Part shown: one piece after another, positions 12,185 through 23,460 of the stretch
How the letters are laid out: every line of letters begins with the position of its first letter
Numbering within the stretch: position 1 is the stretch's first letter
NCBI GenBank assembly: GCA_964017195.1
Contig: OZ024888.1
Span: 13,649,701 to 13,713,700 of the forward strand
Source of the DNA: Siderastrea radians
Taxonomy: Eukaryota; Cnidaria; Anthozoa; Scleractinia; Rhizangiidae
Direction: 5' to 3'
Length of the DNA: 64,000 nt
Position numbers and translations under genes: made by a program
The notes under the pieces: model-generated
The model's input: the letters and a program-made list of their open reading frames with translations, nothing else
What the model was told of the DNA's origin: nothing
The model's database searches: none

Positions 12185-15100
12185 GTCATGCAAGTCAATA
12201 CTGTGCTGCTAATTAAAGTTAATTTTCTCAGAGCGCTAGATACATATTTTTGTTTAAAGAAACACTGGAGTTTTCGTACATAACCAACACGATGCCTTAC
12301 ACTTTCGCTCATCTTAATTTACATGCATGCTCGCTGTTACTATTCAAGAGGGTTAAGCAGACTCATAAAACATGTGCTTCCTAACCAAAAACAAAACAGA
12401 ACAAAACAAAACAAAACAAAAACAACAATCCTTACAAAGTTACTTATGGCTTGGGGCTTTAACACTGGGATTTCATGATGTGCCAAGATGTGTAACAAAA
12501 TTTCTTAGTTCTTCAAATAAGAACATTCACAAAGCATCTCAAGCGTCAGTCATCCTGGAATCAACCAGTTTGGTTGTTTTGATTTCAAGATTGGGGTTCG
12601 TTGGTTATTGTAAAAACAAACAAACAAACAAACAAACAAACCAAACAATTTTTCACAGGAACCTCGCGTTTTTAAAGAAGGCAAGTCACGGGTATGTCTA
12701 TGTATGTCTATGTATTGAGGTCAAGATTCTGGTTAAGTTAACACTCAGAGCATTTTCTCAAACATAAAATGGTCTGAGAACTGCCGGAGGAAATGTGAAG
12801 GGAACTCGTACCCTCCGAGGGGAACTTTCGCCTCTCTTCCCAGTCTGGCATGTTTTTCTCCGCATTCAATATTTTTCGTTCGCGCCACTATCTGAACGCC
12901 TGGAACAGGCTATTGAACCATTCGATCACCCCTTCCTCCAAGTTATTTGTATTTATATTTATATTTACTCAATTCAATAAGACAGATAATCAACAACAAC
13001 AACAACAACAAAAACAACAACAACAAAAATAACCACTAAAATTTAAGAGAGTAGATAAAGAAATTGATAACCGATATGTGCATATTTAGGCCAGAACATT
13101 AATGTTCCACTGCCTGATAGGGAAAAAATCGATTTAAGATATAAGCTATATAAAACATACCAATATCTAAATTATTTTAACCTAAAATTACCTCTATAAA
13201 ACCTATGCTTAACATTTACGCACTAAAAAATATACAACAATCGATACATATTTACCCTTATTCAATGCGTTAAGCTTAGTGATATAAAATTCATCAACTT
13301 TTCTACTACGCAACGATAATTCTTCAATAGTTCTAATTGAATCCTGCGGCGGGCCAGCGCGGGAGAAAAAGTAGTTTGTTTGTTTCTTTGTTTGCCTTTT
13401 TTTATGAGCAAACTCCATGGTAGTCATGTCAGTCAGTGACATCAACAGCCGCAAGCACCACCGAGTAACTAACTCAAAGGATCTACCATGTTCGAAGCAC
13501 GCCGACGTACGTTATCAGCATTGAAACAAACATACAGATTGCGCACCTAAAGCACACTGTACGAAAGAAACAAAAGGAACTTAATTGTCCATGCTTTATT
13601 AATTCTTGAGGAGGCGTCTTCCCATTTGGACACCTTATTTTAGGGTGCGTTTTCTTGGAGAATCCGAAAACGGATTTGTGATCCAGATCATGTGGATTCT
13701 TCGACACCAAAACACTCAAAATCCGAAAAAGGATTATTTTGTTATGACAAGGCAGGCTGGAGGCACGCAATATTTATATAAGAACGATACTTGTATTTTC
13801 TCTAGTACTGCCCTAGAATTCTACTAGAATGGAATACAAATAATTTATAAACAAGCACATTATCTGCAGTAGTTCAAGTGAACTCGCTATTTGCGTTCAC
13901 AATCATCAAAACAGGACCATGAATTACAAAAAGGTACACAAATGAAGTTATCCTGACGTGTTAATGCTTCTGTCGGTACGGAACGGAATAAACACCTGAA
14001 TTTTCTTTTCCACAATCCAATGATGAGGCTAAAACATGGCAAGACAAGTAAATTTGCATGGAAGACCGCTTGACAGATGTACTTTTTTCGGGTCCTTTCC
14101 CAAAAAAACGCTTGGATCATGAATCTCAAAAATGCGGATTTAGATTTGATCTGAAGAATCCACTCGGAGTGTTGATTCTTTGGATTCGTGATCCGTTTTT
14201 GGATTTTAGTTAAAAAAAACGCAAAATCCGTTTTCTGATTTTCCAAAGAAAACGCACCCTTATTTACACATAACGGAACATGAAACGGTAAAAGGGGGAG
14301 CCTCTAGGATTACGTTCATAAGACACAAACTACAGGAAGCGTCCTAGGTAGAAGTCTACAATAAGCCTTACAGGTCAACCCTAGAGAGACTATACATAGA
14401 AAGATGAACTCTGTTTTGGCAGGGTGGCCCATTCAGCAACAAGGCTGATATTCAGAGGGGCCGTGCACATTCCTTAAACTAGACACGATATACAGAAAAT
14501 AAGTTACAAAAACTGAAAAACGTGTCTACAATATGATGACGAAACTAGTAGCAAAGAAATGTAAATATACACTAAACAGTACAAATATCCGTAGAATAAT
14601 AACTCAAAGGCTATTTGCATTATAAATCTAATTAGTAGAGTTATGCTCCAAAACACTGTTCAAACTAAATGGTTTAGAATTTAAGGAATATTTCAAAACG
14701 AGCAGATAAATGGACAGATCAAAAACTTGTCAGATGTCAGTGGCGTACCAGGGGGAGGCCCAAGTGGGACCGCGCCTTCCTTCCCATCATTTAAATCTGT
14801 GCTGTCTGTTTTATTGTGTAATAATCAAATACATTCAAGTTTGAAATGAATAACAGGAAAGAAAAGGCCCAGAAAAGCCGACCAATGTTACCGGGAGATC
14901 TTTTAAATATGCTGATATGAGCGCCTGCGAATGCAGCTGTCTTTCAACCCTTCAGGCCGATAGGGGAGTTCGCGTCGCTCATCTCTAGTGCTTTGGCTTG
15001 TGAAGCACCAAGCACAAGGCGCCATTTGGAGCCCTCCCGTGGAACTTCCTGGAACGCCCTCCCCCAACTGCAAATATCCTTTAGCTCACATAAAGGATTC

Positions 15101-15534
15101 ATAAAAAGGGGACAAAAACGCCAGAATCGACAGTGTCAGGGTTCTATCTAGGGTATTTGAGTGGTAGAAGCATCCCCCCAAAATGCCCCGCTCCCTGCCC
15201 CCCAAAAATATTGTTATCATTACAGTATATAAGTAACATTATCTCAAAATTGTGTTTCAAAATGCTCCAGTTTGCATCTCAGCGCATATTCATTTAAACA
15301 TTTTCTGGGAGGGGCATGCCTCCGGACCCCCCTAGGAAGTTCGTGGCCTTTGACCACGAGGGACTTCTCCCCCAAACGATAACTCCTAGATAGAACCCTG
15401 ACAGACTGTGTACAAATTTATCTTCAGCATTGCGGAGTACTGTTGCGTAAGTAAATGTCCAATCACAAAGCGCGCAAGAGACTAGCTAATCAGAAAAGGA
15501 TACACATATCCCTGCAAACCTGCGGAGTACTAGA

Positions 15535-16128
15535 ACAAGCTTTTGTGAGCCGTTAGGCAGACGGGCTATATCTAGGTTTTGAGTGACACGTCCGGCTGCA
15601 CCGGAGGCTACTGTAAACAACCCTTACACTTCAACCGAGTTTATAATTTTTATAATTGGGGATCACCTTTCCACAAGTACTCACGTAAATTGGAGGAGGT
15701 GATACAGGTAACGCAATGTTATAAACATGGCATTTTTAATACTGAAAATATGAAGCTTTAGGCGAATTTATAGGTTTAATTCTAGTTGCTCACAAGTTAA
15801 CTTCAGCTTGTGAGGGTTGTCTTTAATAAACCACAGGTTTTCTTGTTTAATCTACATTACCATTTACTTTTACTTTATTTCCACCTGTACTGTCTTAATG
15901 TTAATCTTCAGCGTTTTGTGCTAGCTCTGTCCGAATAAAGACATGAGGATTGTTTTCTCCTTCATCGTTTTTAATATGAATACGGTTAATACATAAACTA
16001 TAATTATATTTGAAAGAAGAACACTCTCATTTCTTCTACTATTTGCCAACATTGTCCAGGTAGAATTTTCTTCAAAGAGTACTCTTATGAGGAATTTTTC
16101 GCTAAAACACATCTCACAAGTCATATAA
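15535..16128. other. Junction between the tandem array and the zinc-finger locus; nothing recognised
   Basis: Homology to the tandem unit stops at about 15534. The next ~590 bp have no convincing exon, RNA gene or repeat end. Short ORFs on both strands lack codon structure or recognisable motifs. Part of it should be the 3' UTR of the minus-strand zinc-finger gene that ends at 16129. Confidence 0.5.
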
Positions 16129-16706
16129 TCATAACGGTTCCTGTTTCATTTCTTTTACGTCACACAATAGTTCATAAATGCTGTAGGAGTCGTCTGACTG
16201 CTCGCACTTGATGGGCGTCTGCGTACTGTGTGTTCTTTTATGTACCTTTAAGCTAACTGCGTGGGTAAAACACTTGCCACACCGATCGCATTCAAAAGGT
16301 TTCTCTCCACTGTGTATTCTTTTATGTATCTTTAGACTACTTCCTCGCGAAAAGCATTTACCACACTGGTCGCATTCAAAAGGTTTCTCTCCGCTGTGTG
16401 TTCTTTCATGCAGCTTTAGATTACCTCCTTGAGAAAAGCATTTACCACACTGATCGCACCTAAAGGGTTTGTCTCCACTGTGAGTTCTTTTGTGTTTCTT
16501 TAAAGCATCTGCTTGAGAAAAACCTTTGCCACACTGATCGCATTTAAACGGTTTCACTACACTGTGTATTCTTTTATGAACATTAAGATTACCAACTCGA
16601 GAAAAGCATTTACCGCACTGTTCACATTCAAACGGTTTCTCTCTACTGTGTGTTCTTTTATGTTCCGTTACACAGGCTGCTTCACTGAAACATTTACCGC
16701 ACTCGT
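16129..16706 (-). pseudogene. C2H2 zinc-finger gene, 3' part (disrupted by the BEL insertion)
   Basis: This is the C-terminal part of a poly-zinc-finger protein, probably a nuclear DNA-binding regulator. It holds the remainder of finger 3 and then five fingers of the form CDQCGKCF...HKRTH, joined by linkers such as HSGEKPFEC. A short acidic tail ends in KEMKQEPL before the stop at 16129-16131. The sequence runs straight into the left end of the BEL element at 16707. The N-terminal part is found 8.4 kb away at 25145-25501. With the element and one CTCGT copy removed, the frame is continuous: a single-exon gene of 309 codons plus stop. As it stands, the LTR antisense strand supplies an in-frame ATG at 16899, giving a 256-residue chimeric ORF. 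Confidence 0.88.
16702..16706. repeat. Left 5-bp target-site duplication (CTCGT) of the BEL element
   Basis: CTCGT directly abuts the TG start of the left LTR. The same five bases abut the CA end of the right LTR at 25145-25149. Five base pairs is the usual size for BEL/Pao integrases. Confidence 0.92.
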
Positions 16707-17023
16707 TGTTAGTTACAAAACGTTTCTCAATTATTTTGGTTGATTTTACAGTTCCGGTCCTCGGGGACTGGGGCAGAGTGTTAAATATTATGGTCTGTAA
16801 CATGTGCTCGGCTAGTTTACAAGTCAGCAACAAAAGTGCTCTTGGATTCTCTTGTAAATTTTCCCTATCACGAGCTAGCAAAGCATGTAAGTGTTTCATT
16901 TTCTTTTCGTAGTTTTCTATTTCCTTTCGCTTTGTTTATTGTCCCTTTTTCTTTCCAGTCTAACCAAATACAGACGATCTACAAATACAGTTCGATACAA
17001 TAAAGATTGAGTTAAAATTCACA
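16707..17023 (+). repeat. 5' LTR of the BEL/Pao element
   Basis: The 317-bp repeat starts TGTTAG and ends TTCACA. It matches the 3' LTR at 315 of 317 positions; the differences are A/C at 16748 versus 24869 and C/T at 16975 versus 25096. An AATAAA lies in the last 30 bp. I could not assign the primer-binding tRNA from the bases after 17023. Confidence 0.95.
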
Positions 17024-17272
17024 TTTGCGTTAGAATGCTGCTGGTCATCGTCTTGGATTTCGCCGACTGTTTCCGACTGGAAATCAATGGAATGAATCTG
17101 TTCTTTGACTGAAGTGTATGTTTGGATTGTGTCTTCGCTTGTAAAGCAGAATGGATCTACGTGACTCAAGACAACCGAACAAAACCCTCGATCGAAGTGG
17201 AGTCGAGCACGAAAGAATTGGTCTAGTGCAAAGGGAGTCGTTACTAAAAGACAAAACGAGCTACTGAAGCTG

Positions 17273-18532
17273 ATGAAGGACTCGAACAAAGTTGATCAGG
17301 TGAGATCGAAAGTTATGGAGCTGGAGTTAGCTTTAAGAAATTTTTATGAAGCACATGATAAGTATCATGCTGTGTTAATTGATGACAATGACATTCAGGA
17401 CTCAATTGAGTACTTTAAAACAGTAAAGCATATGGGAGCTGCAGTGATGCAGACATTTGATATGTGGTTCAAATCAGTTGAATTGAAGCTCCAAGAGGAA
17501 TTGGATCTAGCCATCAGTCTTCACCATGAAGATTCTATCAGTAACATTGGTTCTGTTAATTCAAATGTTACTTTGGCTTCTGGAAGGTCTAAGTCAAAAT
17601 CTGTCAGTAGTTCTCGTCTCTCACGGTCGAGCACAGCCTCGAGTGCAAGGCTAAAAGCCTCTGCTAAGAAAGCTGCCTTGTCAGTGGAAGCAGCTGCATT
17701 AAAGAAACACCAGGATATGCAGATTGAGGAATTGTTGTTGAAGCAAAGAAAGGAAAATTTGAAAATTGAAGTAGAATTAGCAAAGGCCGAGGCAAAAGAA
17801 CGGGTGTATTCTCGTCTTGAAGAAAGAATTCCACTGACACCGCCAAGTCAACTACCGGCTTCTACTCCTCACGAAACTGATGAAAGAACTGTGGAAAATT
17901 CTGAATGCCAGGAAAAACTTCCACTCACACTAGCAAGTCATTTGGCAACTTCCACATCTTGTCAAATCAAAGAAGAAGGAATTGTGGAAGCTACTGAATA
18001 TCAGGAGCAACTTCCATTGACACCGGCAGGCAATTTGCCAACTTCTAGCCCATGTCCAGTTAAAGAAGAAAAAGCTGCAGAAGTTCCAGATTGTAAAGAT
18101 CACCTCACACTCATTCCACCGAGTCAACCGCCAGCTTCCACCCCATTTAAAATCAAAGAAGAAAACTCTATGGAAATTCCAGAGCAACAGACAGAGGAGA
18201 ATCAAGTGGTGAATTGCACTCCTCTAAATCCACAAGCCCCTGTGTGGATAGATGACAAACATTTCATCTCTATGAGCCAAAGAGAAAGTAGTGAAGAGGG
18301 ATTGTTTGAACGACATCTAGATTTAAGTCAGAAGAATGTCAGCCACATGGTCGAAGTCCAGAAATTGCAACAACAGCAGAATCAGCAACTGCAGGAATTA
18401 CTGAAACAACAGCAGCAACAGACATTAGCTATGACATTACCAGAGCCAGAAATCTCTGTGTTCTCAGGTGACCCTGTTGATTATTCAGACTTTGTACGAG
18501 CATTTGAGAATTTAATAGACAAAAACAAGTAG
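17273..18532 (+). pseudogene. BEL gag, N-terminal part (419 codons to a frameshift)
   Basis: This structural gag region begins at an ATG 250 bp after the LTR. Order: an N-terminal helical region, a Ser/Arg-rich stretch, a Lys/Glu-rich coiled coil (about residues 140-187), four imperfect ~31-residue repeats (17828-18190), a Gln-rich stretch, then the start of the DUF1759-like gag domain ([18 protein letters not shown]). The frame ends in TAG at 18530. The same domain continues in another frame, so one base appears to have been gained or lost near the A-run at about 18520. Confidence 0.85.
17828..18190 (+). repeat. Four ~31-residue tandem repeats inside BEL gag
   Basis: Four successive units start with variants of LPLTPASHLPTSTP. 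Units 2-4 then carry IKEE or VKEE followed by an acidic segment and a Gln-rich end. At DNA level this is a degenerate ~93-bp minisatellite kept in frame. The IKEE/VKEE tetrapeptides match the psi-K-x-E sumoylation consensus; any functional meaning is inference. Confidence 0.75.
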
Positions 18533-18693
18533 TCCAAGCTCCAGGTTATACTACCTTGTTCAATACACATCAGGTGAAGTGAAAGAATTAATGCAAAGTT
18601 GTTTGCCTATGAAACCTGAAGAAGGCTATAAGACTGCAAGAGCACTACTCAAGGACCGATATGGACAAAGCTATAAGATAGCAACTGCTCTTG
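18533..18693 (+). pseudogene. BEL gag, middle part, interrupted by a DNA transposon
   Basis: This continues the DUF1759-like gag domain in a frame shifted from the first gag segment, with motifs such as [20 protein letters not shown]. Coding is broken at 18693 by the inverted-repeat transposon and resumes in the same frame at 20065. The inserted length plus duplication is 1,371 bp, a multiple of three, so frame is kept, though the transposon itself carries stops. Confidence 0.8.
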
Positions 18694-20055
18694 CATCCTC
18701 GGAGACCCAGGGGCAGCTAGTCGGGACGACGGGATTTTCGTGGGCGAAAGTTTACAACAAGAGCGGGAGAGCCCCTGGGCACTTACTCTTACCGAACGAG
18801 TTCCAGAAGCGTTTGAAATCCCGCCTTCTGATTGGCCAGAAAAATATTTTTCTGGCCAATCAGCGAAGAGGAACAGCTGGACGACTCTCATGTCTTCTTA
18901 CACGAGGTTGTTTTCCTCATCGAACGCCGTAGTAGCGTGGCCCGTTCAACGGGAACATTTTTGAGGAGAGCTTCAGAAAAAATAAATAAATAAATAATAA
19001 ATAAATAAACGAAGTCGAGGAAATGGCAAACTACAACGTGGCCGCAAGAAAACAAACACTGACAGGGAATTTTTCACGGCGGACTTATCGAAGGTATCGT
19101 AAATTTTTAGAGCTAGCGACTTCCCCTTTCTCCAATGTAACTAATTATTTCTCCTTCTTCGTTGATCTTCGTCTGGAACTTTCCATCTCTGATGCACGGG
19201 CCACGCAACTATGTTGATCGAGCGTGTCATGTCACGTACTAGAGAGAACTGTAGTTCTCTCTAGTACGTGACATGACGTCGCCTCGACCGTTAAGCAGAA
19301 AATCGCCCAGATCGGCCTCCAGAAGCTCGGAAAAGCAATAAAAACGTAGCAAACACATAGCAGGTAATGTTTTTCAAACTGTATTTCCATTTTAATGCAT
19401 TTTCAGCGGAAAGCCGCCGATTATTTTCGATCGAATTTCAGTTCCATACAAACACTCATATTTAATACGCTTTGTTTAACTGTGGTTCCCACGCTCGAGC
19501 GACATAGTTGCGTGGCCCGTGCATCGGAGATTCCCGTGGAAAGTTTCAGACGTAGTTCAACGAACAAGGAGAAATAATTAGTAACATCGTTTACTCGAGT
19601 AGCTATTAGCCTCACGCAACACTTGAGAAAGGGGAAGTCGCTAGCTCTAAAAATTTACGATACCTTCGATAAGTCCGCCGTGAAAAATTCCCTGTCAGTG
19701 TTTGTTTTCTTGCGGCCACGTTATAGTTTGCGATTCCCTCGACTTCGTTTATTTATTACTTATTTCTTTTTTCTGAAGCTCTCCTCAAAAATGTTCCCGT
19801 TGAACGGGCCACGCTACTACGGCGTTCGATGAGGAAAACAACCTCGTGTAAGAAGACATGAGAGTCGCCCGGCTGTTCCTCTTCGCTGATTGGCCAGAAA
19901 AATATTTTTCTGGCCAATCAGAAGGCGGGATTTCAAACGCTTCTGGAACTCGTTCGGTAAGAGTAAGTGCCCAGGGGCTCTCCCGCTCTTGTTGTAAACT
20001 TTCGCCCATGTAAATCCCGTCGTCCCGACTAACTGCCCCTGGGTCTCCGAGGATG
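18694..20055. mobile_element. Mutator-like long-TIR element nested in BEL gag (1,362 bp)
   Basis: The left arm (18694 to about 19225) and right arm (about 19485 to 20055) are long, near-perfect inverted repeats starting CATCCTCGGAGACCC. The insertion is flanked by a 9-bp direct repeat, CTGCTCTTG, at 18685-18693 and 20056-20064. A 9-bp duplication with very long TIRs is typical of Mutator-like elements. The arms contain a CCAATCAG-bearing small palindrome centred on AAAAATATTTTTC. No transposase is visible, so it is non-autonomous. The family call is inference. Confidence 0.8.
19227..19276. repeat. Perfect 24-bp-arm palindrome in the loop of the nested transposon
   Basis: TCATGTCACGTACTAGAGAG... 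is followed, after a 2-base spacer, by its exact complement. It lies between the two long arms of the 1,362-bp element and would form a second hairpin in the loop. It could be a remnant of another insertion. Confidence 0.8.
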
Positions 20056-20064
20056 CTGCTCTTG

Positions 20065-21185
20065 TTGATCGAGTAAAAAAATCTCCTCAGATTAAGGCGG
20101 ACGATGGTCCTGCTTTGCAAAGATACTCTGTTCTTCTCACTAGTTGTAAAAATTCACTCAAGGAAATTGGATATTTAAGCAAAATAGAGAACCCTGACAC
20201 TCTGCAAAGGATCATTGGAAGACTTCCGATGGGGCTAAGGCAGAGATGGCGGGAAAAGGCTGACAGCATCACTGAGGATCAGAAAAGAAAAGTCACCATT
20301 GGAGACATTGCAGAATTTGTCGAGACGAAGGCTAGAATTGCTAATCACCCGGTGTTTGGGGACATTCACATGAATGACACAAAGAACAATGTTGCCGACA
20401 CTGGCTCTAGGAGGAGACGTAAGCCACCACCGAAGGACTACAGAGGTACTGCATTCGTGGCACAAGGGAGTATGCCAGAGAGTCAGACGAACTCATCGAA
20501 GCGTAACACTGATCCTGTTCAAACAAAGTCAGATGTTAAGTGTCCATTGTGTAAAGCGAGTCACTGGTTGCCGCGCTGTGGAGTATTCAGAGGAAACTCA
20601 GTGGATGAACGAATCAAACTTGTGCGTAGCAAAGGACTTTGCAATAATTGTCTTATGCCAGGGCACATGGCGATGAATTGCCCTAAAGAAAGCTACTGTC
20701 AGATTGTTGGATGTAAGATAGCTCACCGAAAACATTCTACCTTTCTACATCCAAAGAATGACAGACCAGTCAAATCAGAACCTGCATCATTACCTGAAAC
20801 GCCTTCAGGCAACACCGAAAGTGAAGGGCAAAATGATCGAGCACGAAGTTGTTTCACAGAAGTGGTCGCGTGTGAGGGCCTGTGTAGTGCAACTGGGGCC
20901 GGAGCGCCGGGTACAGGACTTGCTATAGTCCCAGTTAATGTCAGAGCCAAAGGAAAGGAGAAGATGGTTCAGACCTATGCGTTCTTGGATCCAGGATCTA
21001 ACACTACCTTTTGCACTGACAGGTTGATAGAGCATCTCGGTGCGATAGGCAAGAAAGCCACGTTGTCTTTAACTACCATGGACCAAGATAATGTGAAAAG
21101 CGAGAGTCTTGTGGTGAATTTGGAGGTGTCTGATTTACAAGGACTCAATACTATTGAACTCTGTAATGTCTTTTCAAGACAGTTG
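20065..21185 (+). pseudogene. BEL gag C-terminal part, zinc knuckle and protease
   Basis: After the nested transposon the gag domain resumes. A Cys/His-rich zone follows, with a CCHC knuckle ([14 protein letters not shown], pattern C-x2-C-x4-H-x4-C) preceded by [13 protein letters not shown]. Next is a retroviral-type aspartic protease with the active-site segment [12 protein letters not shown]. The reading frame is lost near 21185, where the downstream homologous frame is offset by one base, so the open frame ends at 21236 in non-homologous residues. Confidence 0.85.
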
Positions 21186-23460
21186 CAGTTGATGACATAC
21201 CACTCCAAAGTGATGTGGACAGATGGCCCTACCTGAAAGATATCAACTTACCTTACATCGAAGTCGATTTGCTCATAGGCAGTGATGTACCAATGGCTCT
21301 TGAGCCTCAGGAAGTGAAGAGAAGTGATGGTGGTGGTCCATACGCTGTGCGAACACTGCTAGGGTGGACACTCAATGGCCCGCTTGGCATACCAAATAGT
21401 TCAAACCATACTGCAAATCGTATCCAGTCTCATGCCAATTTGAACTTGCAATTTGAACGGTTCTGTGAAATGGAATTCAATGACTCGCAGTTCAGCACTG
21501 AAAAGGGAATGTCGCAGGAAGATAAGAGGGCTCTTACTATTATGGAGGAATCTGCTGAGCTTCGTGATGGTCATTATGAAATTGCACTTCCATGGAAGGT
21601 CTTCCCTCCAGAACTGCCGAACAACAAGATAGTCGCTGAACACCGCCTTGGTTTGTTGAAGAAGAGACTGATAAAAGATCCAGGGCTACACTTTGACTGT
21701 GCCTCGAAATTCCAGAACACCTCGCTGAACCAACGGATCCTGCAAGGTCCCGATTTATCCAACTCACTCACTGGAGTCCTGACAAGATTTAGAGTGGAGT
21801 CAACAGCGATCATGGCTGATATTGAGAAAATGTTTTATCAAGTACATGTGCCTACAGAGGATGCCAAGTATCTTCGCTTCTTGTGGTGGCCCGGAGGTGA
21901 TATGGAAAAGGCACCAGAAGAATTTTAGATGCTCGTTCACCTTTTCGGAGGTGTTTCGTCACCTAGCTGTGCAAGCTATGCACTGCAAAGAACGGCTGAT
22001 GACAATGTGGGACATTTTGATGAAGATGCCGTTCAGACAGTGAGAAGAAATTTCTATGTGGATGATTGTTTGAAGTCTGTGGAGGATGATCAATGCGCAA
22101 GTCGATTGGTCGATCAGCTATGCCAGTTGCTAGCTAAAGGAGGATTTAGCTTAACGAAGTGGATATCAAATTCCTGTGATGTCATTCACTCAGTACCAGT
22201 GTCAGAGAGAGCGGGATCCGTCAGAGAGCTTGACCTGGAAAACCTACCCATTGAACGTGCCCTTGGCATTCAGTGGGACGTGCAGTCAGATACCTTCTGA
22301 TTTAAGATTGTTGTGAAGGACCGACCCCCAACGAGGAGGGGTATTCTTTCTGTCATAAGTTCAATTTATAATCCGCTGGGTTTTGTTGCCCCATTGATTC
22401 TGCCTGCGAAAATAAATCTTCGTGACCTGTGTCGAAAGGGATTGGATTGGGATGACAGAATTTCACCCGAAGATTTAACACGCTGGGAAGATTGGCTGCA
22501 GGAACTTCCTAAACTGGAACAGTTCACTGTTAAACGTTGTTTAAAGCCCAAGAACTTTGGCCGCATCGTGTCTAGCCAACTACACAGCTTCGCAGATGCA
22601 TCACAATAGGGATATGGAGCTGTCACATACCTTCGAGTTGCAAATGAAGATGGGGATGCCCACTGTGCGTTTTTGATGGGGAAGTCTAGGCAGACACCTC
22701 AGAAGTCAATCACGATCCCTCGTCTGGAGTTGTCAGCTGCTGTGGTTGCTACGAGATTGAACAAGATGATGCGATGTGAGTTGGACATTGCGATTGACGA
22801 TGAATTCTTTTTGTCTGACAGTACATGTGTGTTGAGTTACATTGCAAATCAAGATAAGAGATTCCAGACCTTCGTCGCGAATAGGATCACAACAATTCAC
22901 GACGGATCACGACCGAACCAATGGAAGTATGTCGAAACGAGTTCTAATCCTGCGGACGACGCTTCGAGAGGACTGTCTGCTGAAGAATTCATTCAAAACA
23001 AGCGTTGGATGAATGGCCCTGCCTTTCTGTGGGAGAAAGAGGACCAGTGGCCTAAGCAACCCGATGTCTCTAAGGGAGAAAACGAAGATGATCCAGAGAT
23101 AAAGAAAGAAAAGAAATCCGTCTCAGCAGCATCCACCGCTGAAACTAACCCTTTAGATCGGATGATGCAGTCCTGCTCCTCATGGTATAAGCTTAAGAAG
23201 TTGATGGCGTGGATCTTACGCTACCGTTCCAACCTGCTGCGTGAGTGTCGTAGACGAAAGGAAGGCAAAGCTAAAGTACTCGTCTCTGAGAAACCTTGTC
23301 CAATCAGTGTAGAAGAAATGTACTCCGTCGAGATAGAAATTTTGAAGTGTGTGCAAAGGCAAAGCTTCAGAGAGGAGTTATTATGCCTGCAGAATAAAGA
23401 AACAGATGACAAACGTACGAAATCGGTCCAAACGGACAGAGAAGACCTGTTAAGAAATCA
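21186..23460 (+). pseudogene. BEL reverse transcriptase and RNase H, with three stop codons
   Basis: Starts after the frameshift with a BEL-type connector ([19 protein letters not shown]). The reverse transcriptase palm includes [14 protein letters not shown] and the catalytic YVDD in NFYVDDCLKSV. RNase H follows, with SFADAS and FLSDSTCVL. Stops in the same frame lie at 21926 (TAG), 22298 (TGA) and 22607 (TAG). The second and third fit single C-to-T changes of CGA and CAG. The enzyme would copy element RNA to DNA in the particle; this copy cannot make it without readthrough. Confidence 0.9.

Larger units (their letters stand above)
1..15534. repeat. Tandem array of a ~4.74-kb unit, 3.3 copies
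   Basis: The same sequence recurs at 1, 4749, 9482 and 14233, giving periods of 4748, 4733 and 4751 bp. Homology of the fourth, partial copy ends near 15534, where the sequence turns into unrelated DNA. Copies are near-identical apart from scattered substitutions and small indels, many in homopolymers and in AAAAC, CAAA and CAA microsatellites. The fourth copy looks the most diverged, as expected at an array edge. Each full unit contains one tRNA-Arg gene and two MITE-like elements. I see no conserved protein-coding gene; small ORFs repeat from unit to unit only because the DNA does. The array probably continues beyond the left edge. Confidence 0.95.

Noticed and set aside
12070..12312. 80-residue minus-strand ORF containing PPWRNGLACWTSNSKVVGSS
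   Set aside because: It is a translation through the tRNA-Arg gene and its flanks; such read-through ORFs are familiar artefacts of tRNA loci.
18520..18535. Programmed frameshift in BEL gag at an A-run
   Set aside because: BEL elements normally encode gag-pol in one frame, and several other random breaks are present, so a mutation or sequencing indel is simpler.
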